Positions 45,451-55,174 are shown, numbered from the stretch's first letter. The stretch is DNA of 64,000 bases from Fimbriimonadales bacterium (GCA_026129745.1 JAHCHL010000001.1:268992-332991), one strand, 5' to 3'. Notes: a model not told the origin generated them from the letters alone. Translations and numbers: made by a program.

Positions 45451-46182
45451 CTAATCCCGCAAGACGCCCGACTCGTCCCAGCGCAGCATCGAGTCCCAGC
45501 CGTCCACAAGAAAGTCGTAACCGCGAGAACCCCACGTGATCCGCGCGACCGCCTCCCTCGGCGCGCCCTGCCCAATCGCCGCCGACCAAATCTCCTCGAC
45601 CGAAATCTTCGGAGAACCCAAATCCTCCGGCAGCGTCCCCATGCTTGGTGAGCCGAACGTCAGGACCATCCCCTCGTTCGAAAACCGATACTCCTTGTTC
45701 ACGTTCCCGCCCATCTTCTTCACGTGCCTGACCTGACCCGGACGGTAGCATTCCACCTTGACCTCCTCCAGCCAAATGTCACCCTCCTTCCGCCCCGCCC
45801 CGATCGGCGGCATCTCCGCGGGTGGTTTCTTCGCCGGCCGAACGAACGTGTACAGAACCCTCGGCGCAGGCGTGTAGGTCGCCGTCAGATCCACCGTCCC
45901 ATCAGAACGAACCAGCCAAATCTCCACCTCCGTCAACCGCGCGTCCTGGCCGACCCGCTCCCGAATCCCCACCAGCGCGTCGAACGGTTTGAAATTCGCA
46001 GGGTCGCCCGGGACCGGATACGTCTCCTCATCCATGATCAGCCGCGTCAGCGGGTCGTTTCCGCAGCCCGAGCGGCACGTGAAGAACAGCGCGATCGGGA
46101 TCGAAAACAGCAGCAAAAAACACGACACGACGCCGCACATCAGCCCTTTGTGGGATTTCGCGGCTCCAAAGTTCTGAGCCAT
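45451..46182 (-). CDS. Membrane-anchored protein of unknown function (243 aa)
   Basis: One N-terminal helix (GLMCGVVSCFLLLFSIPIALFF) and a soluble domain of about 200 residues. Regular charged strands (ARLTEVEIWLVRSDGTVDLTATY) suggest a beta-sandwich. It converges with the gene at 44901 across a 7-base gap. GC content rises here relative to the left part of the window. No strong ribosome site is visible. The family is not recognised. Confidence 0.7.
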   Translation of the reverse strand: MAQNFGAAKSHKGLMCGVVSCFLLLFSIPIALFFTCRSGCGNDPLTRLIMDEETYPVPGDPANFKPFDALVGIRERVGQDARLTEVEIWLVRSDGTVDLTATYTPAPRVLYTFVRPAKKPPAEMPPIGAGRKEGDIWLEEVKVECYRPGQVRHVKKMGGNVNKEYRFSNEGMVLTFGSPSMGTLPEDLGSPKISVEEIWSAAIGQGAPREAVARITWGSRGYDFLVDGWDSMLRWDESGVLRD

Positions 46183-46278
46183 GACGCGTAAACACTTCGC
46201 CGATAAGCCCGCCCGATCCTGCCCACGGTGGCCCGCGATGCGTCTGCTCCCCCGGCACCGAGAAGACGGCCCAGCGTC

Positions 46279-46630
46279 CTACTTGTCAAGAGGAAACCAT
46301 GGCCGAGGCACGACAATCGCGCCGTTCTCCCGAAGCCAAACTGCGTATTGACCGAGCGCGGCCGCACCGCTCCCAAAATAATCCACCGAAGAAGAGCTGA
46401 ACTCATACGGCCGCCCCTTCCCCCAGAGCGCCGCGAACAAGTTGATCCCGAAAAGAAACGTCGCAGAGCCAATCATCTCGAAAACCCCGCCGCCCGAATC
46501 GCCGATCTCCCCAAGCATCGAAATCAGCGAGCACCCCCGGATCGAACGGCCCGAAACTCAGCAGCTCCGTGCGGTCGATGATCGCGCCCGCCTTGCGCCA
46601 TGTCGCAACCAAAACCAGCCAGAACCCGCG
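46279..46630 (-). pseudogene. Small membrane protein gene split by a frameshift
   Basis: Two minus-strand frames fit one product: an upstream part (FWLVLVATWRKAGAIIDRTELLSFGPFDPG) ends in the run CCCCC at 46534-46538, and a downstream part (SLISMLGEIGDSGGGVFEMIGSATFLF...) continues in the next frame to a stop at 46279. Joined, it would be about 115 aa with two hydrophobic segments. No start with a ribosome site is evident, so the 5' end is uncertain. It is either a decayed gene or an assembly indel, and the family is unrecognised. Confidence 0.4.
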
Positions 46631-46649
46631 CAAACCCGGCAAGCGGGTC

Positions 46650-46678
46650 TTGACAGAACGCGCGAGGTTCTGTAGACT
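46650..46678 (+). promoter_or_regulatory. Promoter of the repeat-propeller/dockerin gene
   Basis: TTGACA (46650-46655), a 17-base spacer and TAGACT (46673-46678), about 60 bases before the ATG at 46739. Confidence 0.6.
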
Positions 46679-46738
46679 TTGCCCAACGTCGCGAGAGGGC
46701 CGCGAGCAGGTGGGCCTGAGGCGGCGAGGAGAGAGGGA

Positions 46739-48712
46739 ATGAAGAGAGGAGTCTGTTGGTTGGCGGCATTCGGCGCGGTTTCGGCGCACGCGCAGGTGTC
46801 GGAGAGTTGGTCGCATCGCTACGACGGTCCGGTGAATCTGGACATCGCTTACGCGGTCGCGCTCGATGCGGGGGGGAACGTTTTCGTGGCGGGAGAGTCT
46901 CAAGGCGTCGGCACGAACGTGGATTTCACGTTGCTAAAACTCAGTCCGTCCGGCGCCTTGTTATGGGAATCGCGTTATCACGGCGGTTCGGGAGCAGACC
47001 GCGCCCGCGCTCTCGCCGTCGATTCATCAGGAAACGCTTATCTCACTGGCGAGTCGATCGGTTCGACATCCGGTTTCGATTACGCAACAACGAAGTACTC
47101 GCCATCCGGCGCATTGCTTTGGTCGAAACGATTCACATCTGCTGGCAATGCGAATGATTTCGCTCGCGCCATTGTTCTGGACAGCCAAGGAAACGTGATC
47201 GTCACAGGCGGCTCACATGGCCCACCCAACGGCACAGCGAATGTCACTACCATCAAGTACGATTCGAATGGAAACGAGATTTGGACTCGCACGTTCGATG
47301 CACCAGCCGGTGCGCGAGATGAAGGGTTTGCAGTAACGGTCGACGAGTTCGACAATGTCTATGTCGCAGGGTTTGGAAGACCAGCCTTTAACCTCGACAT
47401 GCTCTTACTCAAATACGATTCAGCAGGAAATCTGCAATGGTCGAAATTCTACAACGGCCCTGGAAACGGAGAGGATGGGGCAAACGCAATCGCTTATCGT
47501 GCTGGTTCTGTTTACATAACGGGATACTCAAGATCAGCCGGTGGAAACGTCGACTACACAACGATCAAGTATTCGGCAAGCGATGGAGCGCAGATCTGGG
47601 TCGCAAGGTATGACGGACCGGCTACTGGAACCGACAATGCCATCGCAATTGCAATCGGCTTGGATAACTCAGTCTATGTGACTGGGGATTCGCAAAGAAT
47701 GGGAGGAGGAGCGGACTATGCCACGATCAAGTACAACTCTTCTGGAGTGGAACAGTGGGTGTCGCGCTATGATGGAACTAACGGTAACGACTTCGCGCGA
47801 GCAATCGTTTTGGGCTCAAGTGGAGAAGTCTACATAACCGGAAGTTCTGCGGCATCGAACGGACAGCCTGACTATGCGACCGTTCGATATGATACGAATG
47901 GCGGTCTCGACTGGGTCATGCGATATAACGGACCCGGTAACGGAATCGATGAAGGAAATTCAATCTGCATCGACAACGCTGGCGGTGTTTATGTGACCGG
48001 TCGCTCAGTAGCAGCAAATGCGGACTTCTATACAATCAAGTACCAACAAGAATTGCCGCCGCAATTCGAGCTGACGATCCAATTGATCGGCGCATCTCAC
48101 ACAAACTCGTTTATCAGAGGAATGGAGATACATCTTGGTGGAACGCAAAGCGGCTCGCCGATATACCTTGAAAGGAACGTGACATTTGCGCCAAATGGCA
48201 TCGGGACCATCGTTTTGACAGGAGCCGATGGAGTGCCTTCGAACCATGCGAACTTCACGCTCGTTGCGGTCAAGGATCCGCTGCACACCGTTCGTAAACT
48301 CGCTCCCGTTTCGCATCTCGGAGGGAGCAGCTATCAGGCGAGCGTCGCGCTTTTCGGTGGGGATGCGAATGGCGACAACGTGATCGACATCGTCGACTTC
48401 GCCATCTTCGCCGCGCAATTTGGAAGCGAATGGCCGACACCCGACACGCCCATCGGGACGCAACCGCCCCACTGCGACTTCAGCGCCGACGGCAAAGCCG
48501 CCACCGCCGACTACACGTTCTTCGTCGCCAACTTCCTTTTCATCGGCGATGGCCCGCCCGGAGGTTTCCTCCACCGACCCCCGAATCCCAAAAAGGCCGA
48601 AACCGTCCAAGCGCTCCTTCGCGACGGAATCCTGAGCGCACCGAAGATGGACCTCGACCGCGACGGGTGGGTGACGTTCGACGAAATCACGCGGTTTTTG
48701 GCGAGGCGATAG
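46739..48712 (+). CDS. SBBP-type beta-propeller protein with dockerin-like C-terminus
   Basis: A 657-aa exported protein. A signal peptide (MKRGVCWLAAFGAVSAHAQ) is followed by eight repeats of about 52 residues of the form W..RYDGP..GxD.A.AIAxDxxGNVYVTGxS......DYxTIKY, i.e. SBBP repeats, which may form an eight-bladed propeller. A linker domain precedes a C-terminal dockerin-like pair of calcium loops (GDANGDNVIDIVDFAIFAAQF and CDFSADGKAATADYTFFVAN) and an EF-hand-like DLDRDGWVTFDE. The ATG follows GAGGAGAGAGGG. Presumably surface-linked; the ligand is unknown. Confidence 0.85.
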   Translation: MKRGVCWLAAFGAVSAHAQVSESWSHRYDGPVNLDIAYAVALDAGGNVFVAGESQGVGTNVDFTLLKLSPSGALLWESRYHGGSGADRARALAVDSSGNAYLTGESIGSTSGFDYATTKYSPSGALLWSKRFTSAGNANDFARAIVLDSQGNVIVTGGSHGPPNGTANVTTIKYDSNGNEIWTRTFDAPAGARDEGFAVTVDEFDNVYVAGFGRPAFNLDMLLLKYDSAGNLQWSKFYNGPGNGEDGANAIAYRAGSVYITGYSRSAGGNVDYTTIKYSASDGAQIWVARYDGPATGTDNAIAIAIGLDNSVYVTGDSQRMGGGADYATIKYNSSGVEQWVSRYDGTNGNDFARAIVLGSSGEVYITGSSAASNGQPDYATVRYDTNGGLDWVMRYNGPGNGIDEGNSICIDNAGGVYVTGRSVAANADFYTIKYQQELPPQFELTIQLIGASHTNSFIRGMEIHLGGTQSGSPIYLERNVTFAPNGIGTIVLTGADGVPSNHANFTLVAVKDPLHTVRKLAPVSHLGGSSYQASVALFGGDANGDNVIDIVDFAIFAAQFGSEWPTPDTPIGTQPPHCDFSADGKAATADYTFFVANFLFIGDGPPGGFLHRPPNPKKAETVQALLRDGILSAPKMDLDRDGWVTFDEITRFLARR

Positions 48713-48765
48713 AGGAAGCGGCGCGCAACGACCGTCGGCGGCGGCTTCGGCTTTCTTCGCGCAGG

Positions 48766-49248
48766 CTAACCCTTTCTCGCGGCTTCGATTTTGGCGATGT
48801 CGATCTTTTGCATCTCCATCATCGCCTCGAACACGCGCTTGGACGCGTCGCGGTCAGGGTCGGCGAGCGATTCGACGAGGGCGCGCGGCGTGATCTGCCA
48901 TGAGACGCCCCATTTGTCTTTGCACCAACCGCACATGCTCTCTTCGCCGCCGTTGCCGACGATGGCGTTCCAATAGCGGTCGGTTTCTTCCTGATCCTCT
49001 GTGAGCACCTGGAATGAGAACGCTTCGCAGTGTTTGAACGTCGGGCCGCCGTTGAGTCCGATGCAGGGGATGCCCATGACGTTGAAGTGGACGAGGATCG
49101 CGTCCCCCTCTTTTCCGGCTGGATAGTCCGCGGGGGCGCGGTCGACTTGCTCGACGCTGGAATTTGGGAAGGTCTTGGCGTAGAAGTTGGCGGCCTCTTC
49201 GGCGTCGCGGTCGTACCATAGGCAAACGGTGTTCTTGGCTGAGTTCAT
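48766..49248 (-). CDS. VOC-superfamily (PhnB-like) protein
   Basis: A 160-aa glyoxalase-fold protein. The N-terminus NTVCLWYDRDAEEAANFYAKTFPNS and the segment FKHCEAFSFQVLTEDQEETDRYW are typical of the PhnB/3-demethylubiquinone-like VOC subgroup, whose functions are mostly unknown. The frame is open far upstream to 49650, but the fold starts here; I use the ATG at 49248. The start lacks a clear ribosome site. It overlaps nothing and follows tmk by 47 bases. Confidence 0.8.
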   Translation of the reverse strand: MNSAKNTVCLWYDRDAEEAANFYAKTFPNSSVEQVDRAPADYPAGKEGDAILVHFNVMGIPCIGLNGGPTFKHCEAFSFQVLTEDQEETDRYWNAIVGNGGEESMCGWCKDKWGVSWQITPRALVESLADPDRDASKRVFEAMMEMQKIDIAKIEAARKG

Positions 49249-49295
49249 GTCGGCTCTATTTTGGTGCATCGAGCCGGACTGGTTTTCTGTTGTGG

Positions 49296-49913
49296 TTATC
49301 TGTGTCTTGCGGCGAGGAGGGAGGTGAGAGCTGCCCACGCTTGTTCGAGCAGGGACTCGGGCGGTTGAGATGCATCGAGCACCTGCCAGCGATCGGGGTG
49401 GCGATGCGCTTCTGTTAGGAATCCCTTTCGCACCTTTTGATGAAACTCGAGCGGCTCCTTGTCGAGTCGGTTCTGGTCTTTGAGGCGCGCAAGTCCGACT
49501 TCGGGATCGAGGTCGAGCAGCAGCGTGGCGTCTGGGTGGACGCCGTGGGTTGCGAGGATGTTCAGGTGATAGAGTTCTGGCAGCGGCAGGCCGCGCGCGT
49601 GTCCTTGGTAGACATTTGTGGAGTCGGAGAACCGGTCGCAGACGACCCACTTGCCTTGTTCGAGTGCGGGTTGGATGACCGTTAGGACGTGCTGGCTTCG
49701 GTCGGCGAGGAAGAGGAAGAGTTCGGTCCAGGGGTCGAGATTGTCGCCATCGAGGAGCGCTTCGCGGATCTTTGGACCGATGGCTCCGTCGCCGGGTTCT
49801 CTTGTTATGACGACGTCGATGTTTTGGTGTTGGAGTTTTTCTGCGAGAGCTTTTGCGAGCGTGGATTTACCCGCGCCTTCGGGTCCTTCGAGCGTGATGA
49901 ATCGGCCTTTCAT
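49296..49913 (-). CDS. tmk: Thymidylate kinase
   Basis: A 205-aa dTMP kinase: P-loop [14 protein letters not shown], the DR(Y/F) region [19 protein letters not shown], and the LID-like [17 protein letters not shown]. It phosphorylates dTMP made by the ThyX encoded at 62854. Its ATG overlaps the stop of the SpoIIIAA/R3H gene as ATGA. Confidence 0.95.
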   Translation of the reverse strand: MKGRFITLEGPEGAGKSTLAKALAEKLQHQNIDVVITREPGDGAIGPKIREALLDGDNLDPWTELFLFLADRSQHVLTVIQPALEQGKWVVCDRFSDSTNVYQGHARGLPLPELYHLNILATHGVHPDATLLLDLDPEVGLARLKDQNRLDKEPLEFHQKVRKGFLTEAHRHPDRWQVLDASQPPESLLEQAWAALTSLLAARHR

Positions 49914-51493
49914 GCGCCGACAGGAAGGATGCGTACGCGGCGGTTTGGATCGCGTCCGACGGCTTCGCTTCTCAAGCGATGCGATTCTGCGATTTGGTGC
50001 TGCATTTTTCTTATCGTCGGGCCAGCAGGCTGCAGTTCATACGCTTTTCCTTTTGCGCGAACGAATTCAATGGCTTCGAGCACTTCTTCCCGCGTCATTT
50101 CTTCGACTTCGGGATCGTTTGCTCCGCCCTTTAGCAAGTCGTCGAGCGCGGTTGCGATTTGTGCGAGCGTGTTGCTTTTGATTGCGATGGTTGGAATCGA
50201 TCTTCCCAATCTTTCGCGAAGTTTCGCTGGTTTCTTTTGCAATGAAGAGCGCATCGCGATGACGGCGTCCGCATCGGAGAGATCGTTGCTGATGACGACA
50301 GGTGCTTTCTTTTCACGAATTGCGCGTTCGAGTCTTGTTCGTGCGATTCCGTATGGATAGACGCGCATGACTCTCGTCAGCGGTTTTGCTTCGCCGTTTG
50401 TTTGCGTTTGTCTTTGCGCGATTACAGGTGCGAGTGGTTCTCTTGTTTTTTCGACTTGTCTGCGCACGGGTTCCATCGGTTCCGGAACGCGCGATTTTGC
50501 GACGACTTCGAATTCTCCTGTTTGTGTGCGCACTCGGATTTCGGGCTGCGGTTGCATTCCGCGAAGTATTGCGTCGACGGTGCGCTGCACGTCGTGATGC
50601 ACAGCGAGTTTGTCGTAATCGATCAATTCTACGATCACGTCGAACGTCGGCGGTGCTTTGCGTTCGAGAACAGACTTTTGTGTTCCGCGACGTTTCGCTT
50701 CTTCATCGGAAAGTGTAACGGTTTGAATGCCGCCGATGAGATCGGAGAGCGTCGGGTTGAGCATCAAGTTTTCGAGTGTGCGACCGTGCGCAGTTCCGAC
50801 AAGCTGAACGCCACGCTCAGCGATCGTTCGCGCTGCATAAGCTTCCATTTCGGTGCCGATTTCGTCGATGACGACGACCTCGGGCATGTGATTTTCGACC
50901 GCTTCGATCATCACTTGATGTTGTGCGGAGGGATCGCTCACTTGCATGCGCCTTGCTGAGCCGATCGCTGGATGCGGTATGTCCCCATCGCCTGCGATTT
51001 CGTTCGATGTGTCGACGATGACGACGCGCTTTTTGAAATCATCGGCGAGTGTTCTTGCGACTTCGCGCAGTTTCGTCGTTTTTCCAACGCCAGGCTTTCC
51101 AAGAAAAAGAATCGACTTGTTCGTTTCGACGATATCGTGGATCATGTCCAATGTGCCTTGAATCGCACGGCCGACACGGCAAGTTAATCCGACGACGCGC
51201 CCGGTTCGGTTTCGAATGGCGCTGATGCGGTGCAGCGTTCGTTCGATGCCGGCCCGGTTGTCTCCGCCAAACTCTCCGACCCGCTCTGTTACGAAGCGGA
51301 TGTCGTCTTCGCTGACGACGTAATCATCGAGCCTTTCGAATCGGTCTGTGTATCGAATTTCGGCGGGTCTGCCGTAATCGAGAACGACTTCGATCAGTCG
51401 GTCGCAATCCGGGCTTTGGATGATTCTGTCGCGGACGACAGGAGGCAGGGCGTTGAGCAGTTCGAGAAGTTCTTCGTTCGTTCTTTCCAACAA
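49910..51493 (-). CDS. SpoIIIAA/Ycf45-type ATPase with R3H domain
   Basis: A 527-aa AAA-type ATPase. It has an N-terminal region related to SpoIIIAA ([15 protein letters not shown]), Walker [10 protein letters not shown], Walker [17 protein letters not shown] and a C-terminal R3H-like RNA/DNA-binding domain ([15 protein letters not shown]...[22 protein letters not shown]). Such proteins are common in bacteria and plastids and are not tied to sporulation; the substrate is unknown. A Shine-Dalgarno is not strong at 51493. It lies 24 bases downstream of htrA. Confidence 0.88.
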   Translation of the reverse strand: MLERTNEELLELLNALPPVVRDRIIQSPDCDRLIEVVLDYGRPAEIRYTDRFERLDDYVVSEDDIRFVTERVGEFGGDNRAGIERTLHRISAIRNRTGRVVGLTCRVGRAIQGTLDMIHDIVETNKSILFLGKPGVGKTTKLREVARTLADDFKKRVVIVDTSNEIAGDGDIPHPAIGSARRMQVSDPSAQHQVMIEAVENHMPEVVVIDEIGTEMEAYAARTIAERGVQLVGTAHGRTLENLMLNPTLSDLIGGIQTVTLSDEEAKRRGTQKSVLERKAPPTFDVIVELIDYDKLAVHHDVQRTVDAILRGMQPQPEIRVRTQTGEFEVVAKSRVPEPMEPVRRQVEKTREPLAPVIAQRQTQTNGEAKPLTRVMRVYPYGIARTRLERAIREKKAPVVISNDLSDADAVIAMRSSLQKKPAKLRERLGRSIPTIAIKSNTLAQIATALDDLLKGGANDPEVEEMTREEVLEAIEFVRAKGKAYELQPAGPTIRKMQHQIAESHRLRSEAVGRDPNRRVRILPVGA

Positions 51494-51517
51494 TAATTCC
51501 TGACGTTCGAGTGTCCC

Positions 51518-52639
51518 TTATGATTGCATCTCTTCGAGCTGGACGGTGGCAGTTTTAACCTGGCCTTTTTGCCAGAATTTGACGACCGCATTTTGGCCGA
51601 TCTCCGCTTTGAGCAGAAACGTGAGATAGTTGTCGAGCGTGATCATCGGATTTCCGTCGATTTCAATGATGACATCGAGTTTGCCAAGCCCTGCCTTGGC
51701 GAGAGGCGAGTTGGGCACGACTGCCCAAATCACAAGTCCTTCCTGAGGAGGATTCGGGCCGATTTCCTCCGCGAAGCCTGGGTCTCTCAGCCACTCGGAG
51801 CGGCCGAATCGAAGCACGCCGAGGTCTGCGTGTCTTGGACGTCCGTGCTTTCTGATGTCGTCGACGAAGCGTTTGACGCGATTGGCGGGAATCGCGAAGC
51901 CGATGCCGATGCTTCCGCCCGTCATGCTGGCGATCTGTGTGTTGATGCCTACGACTTGGCCGTGTATGTTTGCCAGCGCACCCCCGCTGTTGCCTTGATT
52001 GATCGCCGCGTCGGTTTGGATCGCTCCCACCAATGGCGCGCGGCCGCGATCACCTGGTAGGTCTCTGTTCTTAGCACTGACGACACCGACGCTGAGCGTG
52101 CTTTCGTATCCGAGTGGACTTCCAACGGCCAGCACCCACTCGCCGATAGTGATCTTGTCGCTGTCTGCAAGCTCCGCTGCCGGGAGATTCGTCGCATCGA
52201 GTTTGAGCAACGCGAGGTCGCTGATGGGGTCTTCGCCGACAAGCTTGGCTTGCATGACTCGACCATCGCTCAGCTTCACATCGAGCGCTTGCGCACCGGC
52301 AACGACGTGGTGGTTTGAGACGATATAGCCGTCCGGCGTAAGGATCACACCCGATCCTTGTCCGCTTATTTGCATTTCGTCTCCCCAGAACGATTGCTCG
52401 CGGCGATAGACCGAAACAACCGAGGGCAGCAATTTGGCCGCCGTAGCTTCGAATGCGATTTGTCCGGCTTGTTTGGGGTACTCAATGGGCTGCGTATTGA
52501 CCAGCGCGCCCAGCGAGTCTGTGCGAGCTGCCTTTGGTTGCATGATGCGGTCATAAACCCACATGCCTCCGATAACTCCGCCAAACACTGCAACGAACAA
52601 GAAGATGTAAGGAATCGACTTTCGCATCGGAATTGGCAT
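51518..52639 (-). CDS. HtrA/DegP-like serine protease with PDZ domain
   Basis: A 373-aa membrane-anchored protease. An N-terminal helix (IPYIFLFVAVFGGVIGGMWVY) precedes a trypsin-fold domain with the triad His in IVSNHHVVAG, Asp in ISDLALLKL and Ser in GNSGGALAN. A C-terminal PDZ domain follows (VVPNSPLAKAGLGKLDVIIEIDG). It degrades or holds misfolded envelope proteins. The start could be the second Met (MRKS); the ATG at 52639 is the longest. Confidence 0.92.
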   Translation of the reverse strand: MPIPMRKSIPYIFLFVAVFGGVIGGMWVYDRIMQPKAARTDSLGALVNTQPIEYPKQAGQIAFEATAAKLLPSVVSVYRREQSFWGDEMQISGQGSGVILTPDGYIVSNHHVVAGAQALDVKLSDGRVMQAKLVGEDPISDLALLKLDATNLPAAELADSDKITIGEWVLAVGSPLGYESTLSVGVVSAKNRDLPGDRGRAPLVGAIQTDAAINQGNSGGALANIHGQVVGINTQIASMTGGSIGIGFAIPANRVKRFVDDIRKHGRPRHADLGVLRFGRSEWLRDPGFAEEIGPNPPQEGLVIWAVVPNSPLAKAGLGKLDVIIEIDGNPMITLDNYLTFLLKAEIGQNAVVKFWQKGQVKTATVQLEEMQS

Positions 52640-52690
52640 TTTACGCGCTAATATCAGGTCAGATTCGACCTTGCCTCCAACTTAAGAGGT

Positions 52691-53140
52691 CTATCGCCCC
52701 AATTGCGATGCGAGACTCGCCATTTCGATTGCGGCATTGGCTGCTTCTTCACCCTTGTTGCCAAGCTTCATCCCGGCCCTCTCGATTGCTTCTTCTTGCG
52801 TTGCACAGGTGAGAACGCCCCAGGTAATCGGTATTCCAGTGCGCGTCGAAATGTCAACCAGCGCAGCCGCGACAAAGTTAGAAAGTTGCTGCGCGTGAGT
52901 CGTTGCTCCCTGCAGGATGCAGCCAACACAAACAATCGCGTCGGCGCCACTCTTCGAGATGGAAAGCGCGGCAACGGGGATTTCCCATGTGCCAGGCACC
53001 CAAACGACCTCAGCAGAACCGCCGTGCATTCGAAACGCTCGCTCTGCACCTGCTACAAGCTCCTTCACCACAAACTCGTTCCACCGTGCGGCGACGATGT
53101 AGAACTTGCCGCCTGAAGCGTCGAGCTGGCCTTCGATCAT
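52691..53140 (-). CDS. ribH: 6,7-dimethyl-8-ribityllumazine synthase
   Basis: A 149-aa RibH. Motifs are FYIVAARWNEFVVKELVAGA, WVPGTWEIPVAA, CVGCILQGATTHAQQLS and GVLTCATQEEAIERAG. It forms the lumazine precursor of riboflavin from the RibB product and a pyrimidine. The ATG overlaps the ribBA stop by one base (TAATG-like). Confidence 0.95.
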   Translation of the reverse strand: MIEGQLDASGGKFYIVAARWNEFVVKELVAGAERAFRMHGGSAEVVWVPGTWEIPVAALSISKSGADAIVCVGCILQGATTHAQQLSNFVAAALVDISTRTGIPITWGVLTCATQEEAIERAGMKLGNKGEEAANAAIEMASLASQLGR

Positions 53141-54366
53141 CAGTTGTTTTCCGTTTCGATTGGGATGAGATGGCCAAGCTTGTCACGCTTGGTTTCGAGG
53201 TAACGCTCGTTGTGTTCAGTTGGCGGAGCAACGAGCGGGACGTGTTCGACAATTTCAAGCCCGAAGCCTTGAATCCCGGCCACCTTGCTCGGATTGTTCG
53301 TCATCAGCCTAATTTTTTTGATCCCGAGGTCGGCGAGAACTTGGGCACCTTGTCCGTAGTCGCGAAGGTCAGCCTTGAATCCTAACGCTTGATTTGCCTC
53401 GACTGTGTCCATTCCTTGGTCTTGGAGCTGATACGCCTTGAGCTTGTTGATGATGCCGATGCCGCGCCCTTCTTGGGCGATGTAGAGAAGGCAGCCTCTT
53501 CCCTCATCGGCAATCTTTTGCAAGGCAAGATCGAGTTGGAACCCGCAGTCGCACCTTAGAGATCCAAGAATGTCTCCGGTTATACAAGAACTGTGGACAC
53601 GAACCAAAACAGGTTCGTCTCCGGCGACTTCACCCATACACATGGCAACATAGGGAGTCTTGTCGACCTCTCCTTCATAGGCATGAACCACGAAGTTGCC
53701 AAATTTCGTTGGCAGCGGAATCGGCCCGGCTTGCTTTTGAATTAGACGCTCTGTGCGTCGACGGTACGCGATGAGATCGGCGATAGTCACCAGCGAAAGC
53801 CCGTGCTCCTGCGCAAAGTCGATTAGCTTGGGCAATCGCATCATGCTCCCGTCTTCGTCGAGTATTTCGACACCGACACCAACCGGTTTGAAGCCGGCAA
53901 GGACACAAAGATCGACGATCGCCTCGGTATGTCCTGCCCTCTTCAAGACACCGCCCTTTTCGGCACGAAGCGGAATGATGTGGCCCGGTCTGGCGAGGTC
54001 GGCAGGTTTCGCGTTGTCGTCGACAAAGACCGCGACGGTTTTGGCCCGATCTTGAGCAGAAACGCCGGTAGTCGTGCCATGGATTGCGTCTACGGTCTCC
54101 GCCATCGCAGTACCGTGCCTGGCTGTGTTTTGCTTGGTCATCATCGGGATGCCAAGCTGGTCTAGCCGCTCAGCGGTTGTGGGAATGAACGGCACCCCTC
54201 GTCCCTTTGTGACCATGAAATTCATGGCCTCTGGCGTCATCTTCTCTGCAGCCATGACAAGGTCTCCTTCATTCTCGCGGTCAGGGTCGTCGACGACAAC
54301 GACCATTTTTCCATCGCGAAGGTCTTGCAAGGCGCGTTCGATGCTGGCGAATTGAGCTTCAGTCAT
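53140..54366 (-). CDS. ribBA: Bifunctional 3,4-dihydroxy-2-butanone-4-phosphate synthase / GTP cyclohydrolase II
   Basis: A 408-aa fusion. The N-terminal half (VVVVDDPDRENEGDLVMAAE, with DHBP synthase motifs) makes the four-carbon unit. The C-terminal half has the GTP cyclohydrolase II zinc site CITGDILGSLRCDCGFQ. It precedes ribH. No FMN-riboswitch consensus was seen in the 5' region, so regulation is not apparent. The start at 54366 lacks a Shine-Dalgarno; TACAAT lies further upstream. Confidence 0.95.
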   Translation of the reverse strand: MTEAQFASIERALQDLRDGKMVVVVDDPDRENEGDLVMAAEKMTPEAMNFMVTKGRGVPFIPTTAERLDQLGIPMMTKQNTARHGTAMAETVDAIHGTTTGVSAQDRAKTVAVFVDDNAKPADLARPGHIIPLRAEKGGVLKRAGHTEAIVDLCVLAGFKPVGVGVEILDEDGSMMRLPKLIDFAQEHGLSLVTIADLIAYRRRTERLIQKQAGPIPLPTKFGNFVVHAYEGEVDKTPYVAMCMGEVAGDEPVLVRVHSSCITGDILGSLRCDCGFQLDLALQKIADEGRGCLLYIAQEGRGIGIINKLKAYQLQDQGMDTVEANQALGFKADLRDYGQGAQVLADLGIKKIRLMTNNPSKVAGIQGFGLEIVEHVPLVAPPTEHNERYLETKRDKLGHLIPIETENN

Positions 54367-54488
54367 AAGTTTTGGAACGGCCCTATGTTTGGGGTAACTG
54401 CCTGGGACATTGTACCTTCGAGGCCCCTGTTGGCACGCCCTTTGCCCTTAGTGTCTCCTGTAATTCTTTGACCCAGGAGAAAGCATCA

Positions 54489-55142
54489 ATGATCAGATTT
54501 CGCATAGCTACCTTTGTTGGCTTGAGTGGCCTTTGCATCGGCGCATTCGCGTTGCCAACCATGGACTACCTCGGCAAGGGCTTCGGCTCGAACGTCAAGT
54601 GGACCATGGACGACGGCGCGACCCACAAATCGACCTTTGCCGGCGAGATGAAGCTTAAACTAACATCGGCAGAAGGAATAGCTGAGTTCATTGGCTATTG
54701 CGTCGACGCCACGATCACCGTATCAAACAACACGTGGGGGATTCAGATACTCGATACTGACTCTCTAAACCCCAATGGAGCCCGAATTGCAAACGCTGTC
54801 AACACGAAAGCGTTTCAGGTCAACAACAATGCCAAAGCGACCGCGCTCCAACTTGTCATTTGGGAGTTGCTCTATGAGACCAGTGGCAACTTCGACATCA
54901 CAGAGGGTGTCTTTCGCGCCACAAGGACCGACGGCACTCAACTGAGCTCTACGGTCATCAACGAGGCAAATACGATCCTTGCGCTGCAGGGAACGTCTGT
55001 GGCGCCCTACTATCTTGCAGACCTGAACGGCAACACCCGATCCAGCCAGTCTTTCGTGGCTCCCGTTCCCGAGCCGGCAACGCTTGCCGCACTTGGCCTG
55101 TTTGGCCTAGCGGCGATGGCGCGGCGGCGACGCCGAGCGTAA
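54489..55142 (+). CDS. PEP-CTERM protein with a thioester-domain-like passenger
   Basis: A 217-aa exported protein: signal MIRFRIATFVGLSGLCIGAFA, a passenger and tail VPEPATLAALGLFGLAAMARRRRRA. The passenger contains GYCVDATIT, and about 65 residues later ATALQLVIWELLYE. A Cys in YCxD and a Gln in QxxIWE are the pattern of Cys-Gln thioester (TED) domains, which attach covalently to host or surface amines. The thioester bond is an inference. The ATG is preceded by AGGAGA (about 9 bases). It is divergent from ribBA. Confidence 0.8.
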   Translation: MIRFRIATFVGLSGLCIGAFALPTMDYLGKGFGSNVKWTMDDGATHKSTFAGEMKLKLTSAEGIAEFIGYCVDATITVSNNTWGIQILDTDSLNPNGARIANAVNTKAFQVNNNAKATALQLVIWELLYETSGNFDITEGVFRATRTDGTQLSSTVINEANTILALQGTSVAPYYLADLNGNTRSSQSFVAPVPEPATLAALGLFGLAAMARRRRRA

Positions 55143-55174
55143 GGCGAGAGCCAAAAGAAAGGAGAGTGGCGTAG

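Noticed and set aside
46403..46903. The 166-aa minus-strand frame as an independent gene.
   Set aside because: Its N-terminal half is Arg/Pro-rich shadow sequence over the start of the propeller gene; only the C-terminal part fits the split membrane protein.
48766..49650. The 294-aa extended frame upstream of the VOC gene.
   Set aside because: The N-terminal 134 residues are Arg/Pro-rich antisense of tmk, not a domain.
54367..54488. An FMN riboswitch upstream of ribBA.
   Set aside because: None of the conserved RFN segments are present in the region.
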